From the NCBI RefSeq assembly GCF_011806575.1, contig NZ_JAATOO010000009.1, positions 62,001 to 126,000 of the forward strand: 64,000 bases of DNA. The letters are read 5' to 3'. Positions within the stretch are counted from its first letter, which is position 1. Each line of letters opens with the position of its first letter. Both the position numbers and the translations under genes were made by a program. The notes beneath the pieces were generated by a model. It saw nothing but the letters and a program-made list of their open reading frames with translations, searched no databases and was not told the DNA's origin. This stretch comes from Vibrio hepatarius. Its GTDB lineage: Bacteria; Pseudomonadota; Gammaproteobacteria; Enterobacterales; Vibrionaceae. Shown here one piece after another: positions 26,216-34,471 of this stretch.

Positions 26216-26953
26216 GTGAGTAAGCAAACAGAGATAGAAGACAATAATGATGACGTTGTTGTGATTGAAGAGCGCGACAAGCGTACGTATCTCTATATCG
26301 CGATTGCTGGCGTGCTTGGTTTAGCCTTGGGTGGCTTAGGCGGCTCTGCATGGACTGCTGGCAAGTGGGAGTCGACCTACAACGAAATCGAAGATAAATA
26401 CCAAGCGCTGGTGGATGAAAAGAAACAGTTGTCAGTTGAAGTCGAACAACGCGTTGCCAACGTCAATGACGAAGTCGCGCAAAAACTTGAGCTGAAATTG
26501 CAGGAGCAACAAGCACTGCATGAAGAACAATTGACGACGATAAAGGCTCAAGTTTCGGAGCTTGAAAAAGTTAACCTTGCTTTGGAAGAACAGATTAATC
26601 AGCAAAAAGAGCAGATGGCGCAAGTCGACAAGCGTAATACGCAGCTAAACCGTCAAGCGGATATGCAAGCAACCATGTTTGAGCGTTCGCGTGAGCTGTT
26701 CCAGAAAGAACTAAAAGTGAAAATGGAACTGGAAGCGCTACAAAAAGAGCGAGAAGAACTGCAGCCGAAACTCAAAACATTGAAGAAAGACTGTGATGCT
26801 TACCTTGAAGGCACATCGTGGGATGCAAAATCAGACGCGTGTGACAACCAAGACAAAGTCAATTCCCGCCTTAGCCAGATTAATCAAATGATCAGCGTCT
26901 ACAAGATGGATCTAGAGCAGATGAAGGCACTGTCTGAAGAACTCGGTTTGTAG
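26216..26953 (+). CDS. Membrane-anchored coiled-coil protein
   Basis: 245 residues, GTG start (the ORF begins GTGAGTAAGCAA, with AGGAGCC upstream). Acidic N-terminus, one membrane helix at ~29-48 (YIAIAGVLGLALGGLGGSAW), then a long heptad-rich coiled coil to ~195 with many E, K and Q. A short segment with two Cys (KKDCDAYLE ... SDACDNQ) follows near residue 190-215 and could form a disulfide if periplasmic. No family recognised. Domain layout suggests a scaffold or tethering role in the envelope. It forms a pair with the 52-residue membrane protein. Confidence 0.75.
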   Translation: MSKQTEIEDNNDDVVVIEERDKRTYLYIAIAGVLGLALGGLGGSAWTAGKWESTYNEIEDKYQALVDEKKQLSVEVEQRVANVNDEVAQKLELKLQEQQALHEEQLTTIKAQVSELEKVNLALEEQINQQKEQMAQVDKRNTQLNRQADMQATMFERSRELFQKELKVKMELEALQKEREELQPKLKTLKKDCDAYLEGTSWDAKSDACDNQDKVNSRLSQINQMISVYKMDLEQMKALSEELGL

Positions 26954-27194
26954 TAAATCTGCTTATTGTCTGTCGTATACACAAAACATGAATTAGTCTG
27001 AATGCAATCTGTCAGTTTCGTTATCTCGATGTGACTAAATCTGACAGGTTGCCCTCAATCGGTTCTGCCCCAAAGCAAGTTAGCTACCGTTTAAGCCTCA
27101 CGTCTCTGAATCATCATTTGGCCTATTTTTCCTAATGCCTGTCAGGCGTCTATAGGATCGCGGGAACATCTCCCCTTGTTTAACGAACACTCAC

Positions 27195-28535
27195 CTAGTA
27201 ACCAAAGTCTTTCACATCAACTTCTAGCTCTCTGACTTGAGAACCTATTTTTTTATGGAAGTGGTAACGAATTTCTTCATCAGCCATATTGGTCAAATCA
27301 AAACTAAAATATTGAACTAAAACCTCTTTCATCTCAGGTATGTCATACTGGTCGAAGTTTGGTACATAACTGGTGTTATATTTGTTGTGGCTAATTTCTT
27401 TGAAAGTGCGAACAAACTTTTTAGGTTTGATTTCTACCCCAAAACGCTTACATAGGCGCAGGACATAATGATCTAATCTGTGGAGTAGCTTTTCATCATT
27501 GATCTCAGCGAAAAAAAATTGCCAACCCTTACATTTCTTCTCAAACACACAGCCAGTGATTCGTAGGTTTAATCGCCATTCTAAAATTTTTAAGCTCTTA
27601 TTTTTAGAGTGCTTATAGCTTGTGAAAATCCCAGCAAGAGAAGCCTTTAACTTTTCAATCGAACCGTTTCTTGCAGAGATATGCTCATTGGTGAATTGAT
27701 ACCCAAGATAATCAAAACCGTTGGCAAGTGAGTCAATTTTTGACTTCTCTGGCACTTTCACAGGGCAGTGTATTTTTAAACCAATATTGCGAAACTTCTT
27801 GATAATGATTTGTGCTAGATCGTGTGCTTGATCAGCAGAACAAAGAACTAATACATCATCAACGTAGCGGTAGCATTTTACGTTAGGCAATTCAGATAAA
27901 AATTTGTCAATGTTTTGGAGGTAGATGGCTGCAAGGATGTTGGAAACAGCCAACCCTTGAGGTACGCCGACTTCACTTGGCTTATCATCCTTTCTCGAAA
28001 CTAGAACTGAAGGGGCAGTGACAGCCGAAAAGATCATGTCTAGTATGTGATCTTGCCTAATGCGCTTTCTCAATTGAGAGCGTAGGTTTTTATGTCTTAT
28101 TGATGGGTAAAAATTCGAAACATCTAACTTAATATAGCTATCAAAGTCACCAGATAAAGCGTGAGCCTTGACATCTTTAATGACATCTTGAGGAAGCGTG
28201 AACGTCACTGATTCTGCAAATCGGTCTTGTAGAAAGTTACACATAGCACGTAATGCAATTCTATCTCTCACTGTAGGGATAGAGATTTCACGAGGGGCTT
28301 TATTTCTCCCTTTAGTCAGCAACTTTAACTTGTACTTGGAAAACGCATACGAACCTTCAATCATTTTACGAGAAATGATTTCAACTTGCGGGTCTAACTG
28401 TTTTCTAAAAGCATACTGATTCATATTGTCTATGCCAGTAGCACCAGAATATACAACATGATTGGAAAAGATTTCTTTTAGATTCTCGTGCCTAAACTCT
28501 TTATTAAATTGGTCTTGTACACGCATTTTATCCAC
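27195..28535 (-). CDS. Reverse transcriptase of a defence-type RT-SLATT system
   Basis: 446 residues. RT motifs in order: basic N-terminal part (KLLTKGRNKAPREISIPTVRDRI, ~70-92), motif A IKLDVSNFYPSI with Asp138, motif B VGVPQGLAVSNILA (~189-201), catalytic YVDD at 224-227, and FDYLGYQF as motif E. The C-terminal ~140 residues are basic and may bind RNA. No maturase X, HNH endonuclease, NAxxH or VTG features are seen, so it is not a group II intron or an evident retron RT. FYPSI and this layout fit the 'Unknown Group' RTs, many of which act in phage defence (DRT systems). Its start overlaps the SLATT gene by eight bases. Base composition is visibly more A/T-rich than the flanks. Confidence 0.9.
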   Translation of the reverse strand: MDKMRVQDQFNKEFRHENLKEIFSNHVVYSGATGIDNMNQYAFRKQLDPQVEIISRKMIEGSYAFSKYKLKLLTKGRNKAPREISIPTVRDRIALRAMCNFLQDRFAESVTFTLPQDVIKDVKAHALSGDFDSYIKLDVSNFYPSIRHKNLRSQLRKRIRQDHILDMIFSAVTAPSVLVSRKDDKPSEVGVPQGLAVSNILAAIYLQNIDKFLSELPNVKCYRYVDDVLVLCSADQAHDLAQIIIKKFRNIGLKIHCPVKVPEKSKIDSLANGFDYLGYQFTNEHISARNGSIEKLKASLAGIFTSYKHSKNKSLKILEWRLNLRITGCVFEKKCKGWQFFFAEINDEKLLHRLDHYVLRLCKRFGVEIKPKKFVRTFKEISHNKYNTSYVPNFDQYDIPEMKEVLVQYFSFDLTNMADEEIRYHFHKKIGSQVRELEVDVKDFGY

Positions 28536-29181
28536 CAGTACAAGTTGGAGTGGATAAGAATAAAGACGAGTTTAATGCAAGCAATATCAGTACTGGCAAG
28601 ACATAGAAAAACACAAGAGTTAACAACCTAGTAACAAAATAAGATACTGCTAAAAACCAGTGATGTGATGTCGGTATTCTAGTAAGAGCTTGTTTTGGTT
28701 GTTGTTTGTTTTCCGAGGTGTCTGAATGGAAATCTTTGCTTACTTGTCTTACGGTGCTGGTACTTGCCCAATACTCTTGGCATAGTGCGATGGCAAAATC
28801 TTTGTCAGTGTGGTTTTCACAAGCATTTAGCTTAGATTCGTAGGTTGTTGATAAATTGGTCAAATCAGCATTTGGCTTGGAGGCTTGGTGCATAATGCTA
28901 TTCAAACTTTCATAACATTCTTTGATTAGGTTTGCTCTTTCCTTAAATGAAAGCCCGTTGATGAATCCTGAAATGCAAAGTACGAGGACAGAATATACAA
29001 CCCAAGAGATCGCTTCGATTCCATTTTGTGGGTTCTTTAGATAATAAACGGATACGGCGACAGAGAAGAATGAATACCAGAGTAGTATTACTTGTGAGTG
29101 AAAGGCGTTAGACAAAAGTCGTTTTTCAGTTTGAATTCGTGCTTTTCTTGTCCACCAAATATTGTCTGCTAAAGCCACCAT
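28528..29181 (-). CDS. SLATT-domain membrane effector
   Basis: 217 residues. The start DNIWWTRKARIQTEKRLLSN and FHSQVILLWYSFFSVAVS match the SLATT family (two-helix effector domain associated with SMODS/SLOG and RT systems; my reading is the SLATT_5 subgroup). Membrane helices lie at ~31-48 and ~57-75; a cytoplasmic helical linker (~80-150) and a third hydrophobic stretch at ~175-208 follow. Predicted role: pore-forming or membrane-disrupting effector, triggered by the RT's product or by phage. ATG preceded by AGGAGA. It is the first gene of the two-gene operon and follows the structured leader 29239-29376. Confidence 0.85.
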   Translation of the reverse strand: MVALADNIWWTRKARIQTEKRLLSNAFHSQVILLWYSFFSVAVSVYYLKNPQNGIEAISWVVYSVLVLCISGFINGLSFKERANLIKECYESLNSIMHQASKPNADLTNLSTTYESKLNACENHTDKDFAIALCQEYWASTSTVRQVSKDFHSDTSENKQQPKQALTRIPTSHHWFLAVSYFVTRLLTLVFFYVLPVLILLALNSSLFLSTPTCTGG

Positions 29182-29224
29182 CTTCTCCTAATGTTGGGGG
29201 TGTGCTTCATAGAGGTAGTTTAGT

Positions 29225-29400
29225 TACAATAAGTTAACACTCCTACTGGAGTAAGCATATCCGAGATACACTAAGGGCGAACCCTTCGAAATTAGTTTCA
29301 CTCTTACTGCTAAGAGTGGACAGCTACTAAGAACTGTCACCACTATGAAACACAGTGTGTATGGTACATTTTCGGAGTTCGAGGCTCAATAATTTCTTGT
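29225..29400 (-). ncRNA. Candidate structured non-coding RNA of the RT-SLATT system
   Basis: The 44-220 bases upstream of the SLATT ATG contain a series of perfect hairpins (minus-strand RNA): GACAG/CTGTC at 29319-29338, CACTCTTA-GCAG-TAAGAGTG at 29299-29318, AAGGG-UUCG-CCCTT at 29273-29286 and ACTCC-AGTA-GGAGT at 29239-29252. The first three are enclosed by long-range pairs: TCCGA (29372-29376) with TCGGA (29260-29264), and ATACACACT (29354-29362) with AGTGTAT (29266-29272). That makes a closed multibranch fold. Several DRT systems use such an RNA as template or cofactor. No Northern-type evidence; ends are approximate. Confidence 0.65.
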
Positions 29401-29568
29401 CACCGTTAAGCTAGTTTTCATACTTTAAGTAATTAAAGGATCACTAATTTAGCAAAATCACTGACTCATTTCTGTCCAATTGTGAGTTATGACACCATCA
29501 GGCCGACTGTATAATCTAGTCGTGGCTAACCAGCGGATGCGTACGAGCGAGTGTGAGTTACTACACAT
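29401..29568. other. Upstream flank of the RT-SLATT ncRNA
   Basis: A/T-rich DNA with a possible minus-strand promoter (TTGCTA near 29453, TACTTA about 18 bases on). No gene seen. It ends at the terminator of the M20 peptidase gene, which is likely to mark the right edge of the inserted system. Confidence 0.35.
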
Positions 29569-29605
29569 AACAAAAGAGCCACATCATTGATGTGGCTCTT
29601 TTGTT
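29569..29605 (-). terminator. Strong terminator after the M20 peptidase gene
   Basis: A perfect 17-base stem beginning AACAAAAGAGCCACATC with an ATT loop and flanking A/T runs; it can serve both strands. Confidence 0.93.
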
Positions 29606-29618
29606 AATGGAGACTAAG

Positions 29619-30725
29619 CTAGTGCGTTAAGTAGTGCTTAACAAACTCAGTCACTTTAACCATATCATCGATAGCGATGAACTCTTCAGTGGTGTGAACT
29701 TTTGCCATGCCGGTTGAAACGTTGATCGTCGTTAAGCCTTTAGCATTGAAGTTGTTTGCATCGCTGCCGCCACCAGTGCCTTTGGTGTAAGGTGACGTGC
29801 CAATCGCTTCGAAAGATGCTTTAACCGCAGCAATATGCGGATGGTTGTCGTCTAGGACGAATGCGTTGTAGGCACGAGTCGATTCGATCTCGACTTCGGC
29901 ACCGTGTTTGGCGGCTGCTGTCTCGAAGGTTGAAATCATGTGTTCGACTTGCGCTTGTAGTTTGCTGTCATTCAATGAACGCGCTTCTGCGACAATTCGG
30001 ATCTCTGGCATGACGATGTTTGTTGCGTTACCACCTTGGACGATACCAATGTTTGCCGTGGTTTCTTCGTCGATGCGTAGCAGCTTCATTTGCATGATGG
30101 CGTCAGCCGCAACTTGAATTGCACTAATGCCTTGCTCTGGTGCTAAGCCAGCATGGGCTGGGCGACCTTTGATCGTCGCAACGATCTTTTGCTGACCTGG
30201 CGCTGCATTGACGATAGTGCCAATTGGACCGCCAGTATCAAGCACGATCGCTTTGTCTGCGCTGATGTAGCTCATATCGAAATGTTGTGAACCAAACAGT
30301 CCGCCTTCTTCATGTACCGTGAAAGCAATTTCAATCGTCTTATGCTCAAGGTTCTCGGCTTGAATACAACGCACGGCTTCGATGATCGCGGCGATACCGG
30401 ATTTGTCGTCGCCACCAAGAATCGTATTGCCTTTAGAGCGAATAATGCCATCTTCGATGACAGGCTCAATGCCTTTGCCCGGTGTAACCGTGTCCATATG
30501 ACAGCTTAATACGATGCTGTCGTCTAACTTGCCTTCTAGGCGAGCGTAAATGTTGAAACCATTCGATACTTCTTCGGGTACTGGAAGCTTGTGTACGGTG
30601 AATCCGAGTTCGCCAAGCTGCTCTGCAAGAGCTTCGCCAATTTGTTTCTCATCACGGGATTCACTGTCGATTTTTACTAGCTTAATAAAGTGTTCAACTA
30701 AGCGTTCACGATTAATTAGGGTCAT
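29619..30725 (-). CDS. M20-family peptidase, tripeptidase T-like
   Basis: 368 residues from the ATG at 30723-30725, which has AGAGGT upstream; a reading longer by 16 residues lacks family similarity. Metal-site motifs: SCHMDTV (His76, Asp78), GGDDKSGIA (Asp106) and VHEEGGLFG (Glu139/140), with a dimerisation domain in the middle and GGSDANNF near 330. It resembles PepT-like M20 enzymes that cleave small peptides. It is alone and has a strong terminator. The promoter lies in the 520-base gap before hpd, transcribed divergently. Confidence 0.88.
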   Translation of the reverse strand: MTLINRERLVEHFIKLVKIDSESRDEKQIGEALAEQLGELGFTVHKLPVPEEVSNGFNIYARLEGKLDDSIVLSCHMDTVTPGKGIEPVIEDGIIRSKGNTILGGDDKSGIAAIIEAVRCIQAENLEHKTIEIAFTVHEEGGLFGSQHFDMSYISADKAIVLDTGGPIGTIVNAAPGQQKIVATIKGRPAHAGLAPEQGISAIQVAADAIMQMKLLRIDEETTANIGIVQGGNATNIVMPEIRIVAEARSLNDSKLQAQVEHMISTFETAAAKHGAEVEIESTRAYNAFVLDDNHPHIAAVKASFEAIGTSPYTKGTGGGSDANNFNAKGLTTINVSTGMAKVHTTEEFIAIDDMVKVTEFVKHYLTH

Positions 30726-31245
30726 TGTTCTACCTCTTATAGGAACAGAGGCGGATACCTTATCCTTGTTCATTGCTGCCTAGGGTGAGTTAAATCAATG
30801 AATGGATAACTCCTAGCGAATAATTCATATCTAACGATGACCCATTATCTTTATATGTGAATCGTTCTAACGAATGATATCTATGCTGTATGGTGTGGTG
30901 CTGGTGGTATTAGCTCGGTGTATTGGCGTCAGACTCCAGAGTTAATTGCTCGAGATCACAGTGTGGATTGAATGGTACGAATCTCAGTGCCTCTGTCGAA
31001 CAGAAAATACATCTCAGAAGGCGTACGCAAAGTTAGCCATTTGATATGTTAATGTAAATAAAATGTTACTATGAATTCTCGTTATCTTATTGTTTTTATT
31101 GACTTGATATTGTGTGTAAAGTCTCTGTTTACAGACTTGGTTAACTTTATGTAAACGCACAAGTTGTCGGTAAAAGGTTCCCTTTAATCGCGTAATCAGC
31201 AAACTTAAAGGTAGACACGCTGACACATGAAAAGAGGGACCAAGA
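30726..31245. other. Divergent promoter region, M20 peptidase / hpd operon
   Basis: 520 bases with no convincing gene. It must hold promoters for the leftward peptidase gene and the rightward hpd operon. A small inverted repeat TCGTT-CT-AACGA lies near 30865. A TyrR-like site is listed separately. Confidence 0.5.
31115..31133. promoter_or_regulatory. TyrR/PhhR-like box with a 7-base spacer
   Basis: TGTAAA and TTTACA form an inverted repeat 113 bases before hpd. The TyrR consensus has a 6-base spacer; here it is seven (GTCTCTG). Control of hpd by an aromatic amino-acid regulator is plausible, but the spacer makes this a weak match. Confidence 0.4.
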
Positions 31246-32319
31246 ATGAACGAGGCGTTTAACCCATTAGGCACCGATGGTTTTGAGTTTGTTGAATACA
31301 CGGCGGCGGATGAAAAAGGCATTCAGGCGCTCAAAGACTTGTTTGGCTCACTAGGTTTTGCTGAAATCGCGAAACATCGCTCGAAAGAAGCGTGGCTATA
31401 TCGCCAAGGCGACATCAGTTTTATTGTCAATGCGCAGCCACACAGCCAAGCTGAAGCTTTTGCTAAAGTTCACGGTCCGTCGGTATGTGGCATGGCTTTT
31501 CGAGTTCATAATGCCGCAGAAGCGCTACAACATGCGTTGAACAACGGTGCTGAAGAATACAAAACCGAAATTGGCCCAATGGAGCTGAGCATTCCGGCCA
31601 TTTATGGTATCGGTGAGAGCCTGCTTTATTTTGTTGACCGTTACGGTAAGCAAAGCATTTACGACGTGGATTTTAAGTTCTACGAAGATGCGCAACAGCG
31701 TTTAGATAACATGGACGTGGGCCTCTATGAGATCGACCACCTGACTCATAACGTTAAGCAAGGCCACATGGATATTTGGTCCGGTTTCTACGAGCGTATC
31801 GGTAACTTCCGTGAAATCCGTTACTTTGACATCGAAGGCAAGTTAACCGGTCTTGTTAGCCGCGCAATGACTGCGCCGTGTGGCAAGATTCGCATTCCTA
31901 TCAATGAATCGTCTGACGATAAATCACAGATTGAAGAGTTCATTCGCGAATACAATGGCGAAGGGATTCAACATATCGCTTTGACCACCGACAACATCTA
32001 CCAAACGGTACAAACACTGCGTGACCGCGGCATGGACTTTATGCCGACGCCAGATACTTACTACGAGAAAGTCGATGAGCGCGTAGAAGGGCACCAAGAA
32101 GACGTTGATAAGCTGCGTGATCTGCAAATCCTGATTGACGGTGCGCCGATGAAAGATGGCATCCTACTGCAAATCTTTACCCAAACGGTGATTGGTCCAG
32201 TGTTCTTCGAAATCATCCAACGCAAAGGTAATGAAGGTTTTGGTGAAGGTAACTTCAAGGCGCTGTTTGAGTCGATCGAAGAAGACCAGATTCGCCGTGG
32301 AGTATTAAGCGATGCATAA
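31246..32319 (+). CDS. hpd: 4-hydroxyphenylpyruvate dioxygenase
   Basis: 357 residues, the usual length. The iron ligands can be placed at His165 (IDHLTHNV), His243 (IQHIALTT) and Glu322 (FFEIIQRKG), in the two-VOC-domain fold. It turns 4-hydroxyphenylpyruvate into homogentisate, the second step of tyrosine breakdown. It heads the hpd-hmgA-FAH-maiA operon; hmgA overlaps its end by eight bases. In vibrios loss of the next enzyme leads to brown pyomelanin from accumulated homogentisate (established knowledge). Confidence 0.95.
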   Translation: MNEAFNPLGTDGFEFVEYTAADEKGIQALKDLFGSLGFAEIAKHRSKEAWLYRQGDISFIVNAQPHSQAEAFAKVHGPSVCGMAFRVHNAAEALQHALNNGAEEYKTEIGPMELSIPAIYGIGESLLYFVDRYGKQSIYDVDFKFYEDAQQRLDNMDVGLYEIDHLTHNVKQGHMDIWSGFYERIGNFREIRYFDIEGKLTGLVSRAMTAPCGKIRIPINESSDDKSQIEEFIREYNGEGIQHIALTTDNIYQTVQTLRDRGMDFMPTPDTYYEKVDERVEGHQEDVDKLRDLQILIDGAPMKDGILLQIFTQTVIGPVFFEIIQRKGNEGFGEGNFKALFESIEEDQIRRGVLSDA

Positions 32320-33439
32320 ATGGATCACATTCCCTCATCGGGAGGGAGTGTGCTCAAAACAAGCACATGCGGACTTCCCGGAAGAGGCTATCTATGAACG
32401 TGAAGCGGGCCGAAGTGGTTTCTTTGGCCCGGCGGCGCACTTTCATCACCAACATGCTCCGACAGGTTGGACTGAGTGGGAAGGGGAGTTACGCCCAAGA
32501 GCGTTTAACTTCAATTTGGTTGAAAAAGCGAGCCAGATTTCGCCTTGGAATGTTCCGCATCTGCTGCACAACTCGGATTGTAAGATCCGAGTTTGGCGTA
32601 TGGATGAAAAAATGGATTTCTTGGTGCGCAATGCTGACGGCGATGAGTTGCTGTTTATTCACCAAGGTAAAGCCGATCTGTTTTGTGACTACGGCCATAT
32701 TCAAGTGTCGGAAGGTGATTACGTGGTGATCCCACGTTCGACCAATTGGCGATTAGAGCCATCGGAACCGATGTTTATCCTGATGGTGGAGAATACCGAT
32801 GCGGCCTACACCTTACCTGACAAAGGGATGGTAGGGAACCACGCGGTGTTTGATCCCGCCGTACTGGAAGTGCCGTCTATCAATGCGCAGTTCAAAGCGC
32901 AATATTCTGAACAGCCGACGCAAGTTCAAGTCAAACGCCACGAAAAAGTCAGCGTAATTTCATATCCATTTAACCCACTTGACGCAATTGGTTGGCATGG
33001 TGATTTAGCCGTGGTGAAAGTGAACTGGCGCGATATCAGACCTTTGATGTCACATCGTTATCACTTACCGCCTTCGGCACATACCACGTTTGTCGGCAGT
33101 GGATTTGTCGTCTGTACCTTTGTGCCGCGTCCAATCGAAAGTGACCCGGGAGCATTGAAAGTGCCGTTTTACCATAACAACGATGACTATGATGAAGTGC
33201 TGTTTTATCACGCGGGCGATTTTTTCAGCCGCGACAATATCGAAGCGGGGATGGTGACGTTTCATCCGGCGGGATTTACACACGGGCCACACCCAAAAGC
33301 GTTCAAAGCGGGTCAGGAATATAAGAAAAAGTTTACTGATGAAGTCGCCGTTATGATTGATACCCGTCATGCATTGAACTTCAGTGATGAGGCGGAAAGT
33401 GTCGAAAACAAAGAATATGTCTACAGTTGGAAAGCATAA
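32312..33439 (+). CDS. hmgA: Homogentisate 1,2-dioxygenase
   Basis: 375 residues; shorter than the ~430-residue pseudomonad and animal enzymes but still showing AAHFHHQHAPTGW near the N-terminus, GDYVVIPRSTNWRLE, and the iron-ligand region HAGDFFSRDNIEAGMVTFHP with THGPHPKAF after it. It opens the ring of homogentisate to maleylacetoacetate. The start overlaps hpd by eight bases, so the two are translationally coupled. The cupin-type fold and context make the assignment secure. Confidence 0.92.
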   Translation: MHKWITFPHREGVCSKQAHADFPEEAIYEREAGRSGFFGPAAHFHHQHAPTGWTEWEGELRPRAFNFNLVEKASQISPWNVPHLLHNSDCKIRVWRMDEKMDFLVRNADGDELLFIHQGKADLFCDYGHIQVSEGDYVVIPRSTNWRLEPSEPMFILMVENTDAAYTLPDKGMVGNHAVFDPAVLEVPSINAQFKAQYSEQPTQVQVKRHEKVSVISYPFNPLDAIGWHGDLAVVKVNWRDIRPLMSHRYHLPPSAHTTFVGSGFVVCTFVPRPIESDPGALKVPFYHNNDDYDEVLFYHAGDFFSRDNIEAGMVTFHPAGFTHGPHPKAFKAGQEYKKKFTDEVAVMIDTRHALNFSDEAESVENKEYVYSWKA

Positions 33440-33460
33440 CGCTAAAAAAAGGGATAGAAA

Positions 33461-34471
33461 ATGAAGTTAGCGACCCTGAAGAACAACACTCGAGACGGAC
33501 TACTTGTGGTGGTCAACAAACAGCTGACCAAATGCGTCGCTGTACCTGAAATTGCAGAACATTTACAACAAGCGCTCGATTATTGGGATCGAGTCGAATC
33601 GCAACTGAACGAAGTCTACATCGCTCTAAATGAAGGCGAGTTGCTCAATGAGATGGACTTCGACCAAGAGCTGTGTGAATCACCATTACCAAGAGCGTTT
33701 CAATGGGCGGATGGCAGTGCGTATGTCAATCATGTCGAATTGGTACGCAAAGCGCGTGGAGCAGAAATGCCGCCAAGCTTTTGGACTGATCCGTTGATGT
33801 ATCAGGGTGGCTCTGATGCGTTTATCGGTCCGCGTGATGATATCCCTGTCGCCAGTGAAGAGTGGGGTATCGACTTTGAAGGTGAAGTTGCGGTGATCAC
33901 CGATGATGTGCCAATGGGCGCCTCTGTCGAACAAGCTGCGTCAGCGATTAAGCTATTGATGCTGGTTAATGATGTGTCACTACGCGGCTTAATTCCTAAT
34001 GAGTTGGCGAAAGGGTTTGGTTTTTTCCAATCTAAACCGTCATCGGTATTCTCTCCAGTGGCAGTAACACCTGACGAGCTTGGTGATGCCTGGGACGGTG
34101 GCAAAGTCAACTTGCCGTTACTGTCTCACTACAACAATGAACCGTTTGGTTGTCCGAACGCGGGTGTCGACATGACCTTCGAGTTTCCCGAGCTGGTAGC
34201 ACACGCGGCGAAAACACGTCCACTTTCTGCGGGGGCGATTATTGGTTCCGGTACGGTATCGAACAAACAAGGCACAGACTTTGGTACCGCGATTTCTGAA
34301 GGCGGCGTCGGTTATTCGTGTATCGCGGAAGTGCGCATGATCGAAACTATCCGCGATGGCAAACCATCAACCCGCTTTATGAAGTTTGGTGACCGAATCA
34401 AAATGGAGATGTTAGACAAAAACGGCCAGTCGATTTTCGGCAGTATCGACCAGCAAATAGTGAAGTACTGA
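33461..34471 (+). CDS. Fumarylacetoacetate hydrolase-family protein
   Basis: 336 residues, bacterial FAH family (HmgB-like): FEGEVAVITDDVPMGAS (metal-binding E-x-E region), LMLVNDVSLRGLIPNELAKGF, FFQSKPSSVFSPV and LSAGAIIGSGTVSNK. It lies 21 bases after hmgA, shares one base with maiA (TGATG), and should hydrolyse fumarylacetoacetate. It is a different branch from the 432-residue protein at 18387-19685, which has the extra N-terminal SH3-like domain. Confidence 0.9.
   Translation: MKLATLKNNTRDGLLVVVNKQLTKCVAVPEIAEHLQQALDYWDRVESQLNEVYIALNEGELLNEMDFDQELCESPLPRAFQWADGSAYVNHVELVRKARGAEMPPSFWTDPLMYQGGSDAFIGPRDDIPVASEEWGIDFEGEVAVITDDVPMGASVEQAASAIKLLMLVNDVSLRGLIPNELAKGFGFFQSKPSSVFSPVAVTPDELGDAWDGGKVNLPLLSHYNNEPFGCPNAGVDMTFEFPELVAHAAKTRPLSAGAIIGSGTVSNKQGTDFGTAISEGGVGYSCIAEVRMIETIRDGKPSTRFMKFGDRIKMEMLDKNGQSIFGSIDQQIVKY

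Noticed and set aside
27195-28535. RT as part of a group II intron, retron or diversity-generating element
   Set aside because: No maturase or endonuclease domain, no intron-like ends, no NAxxH/VTG retron signature, and no template/variable repeat pair seen; the SLATT partner points elsewhere.
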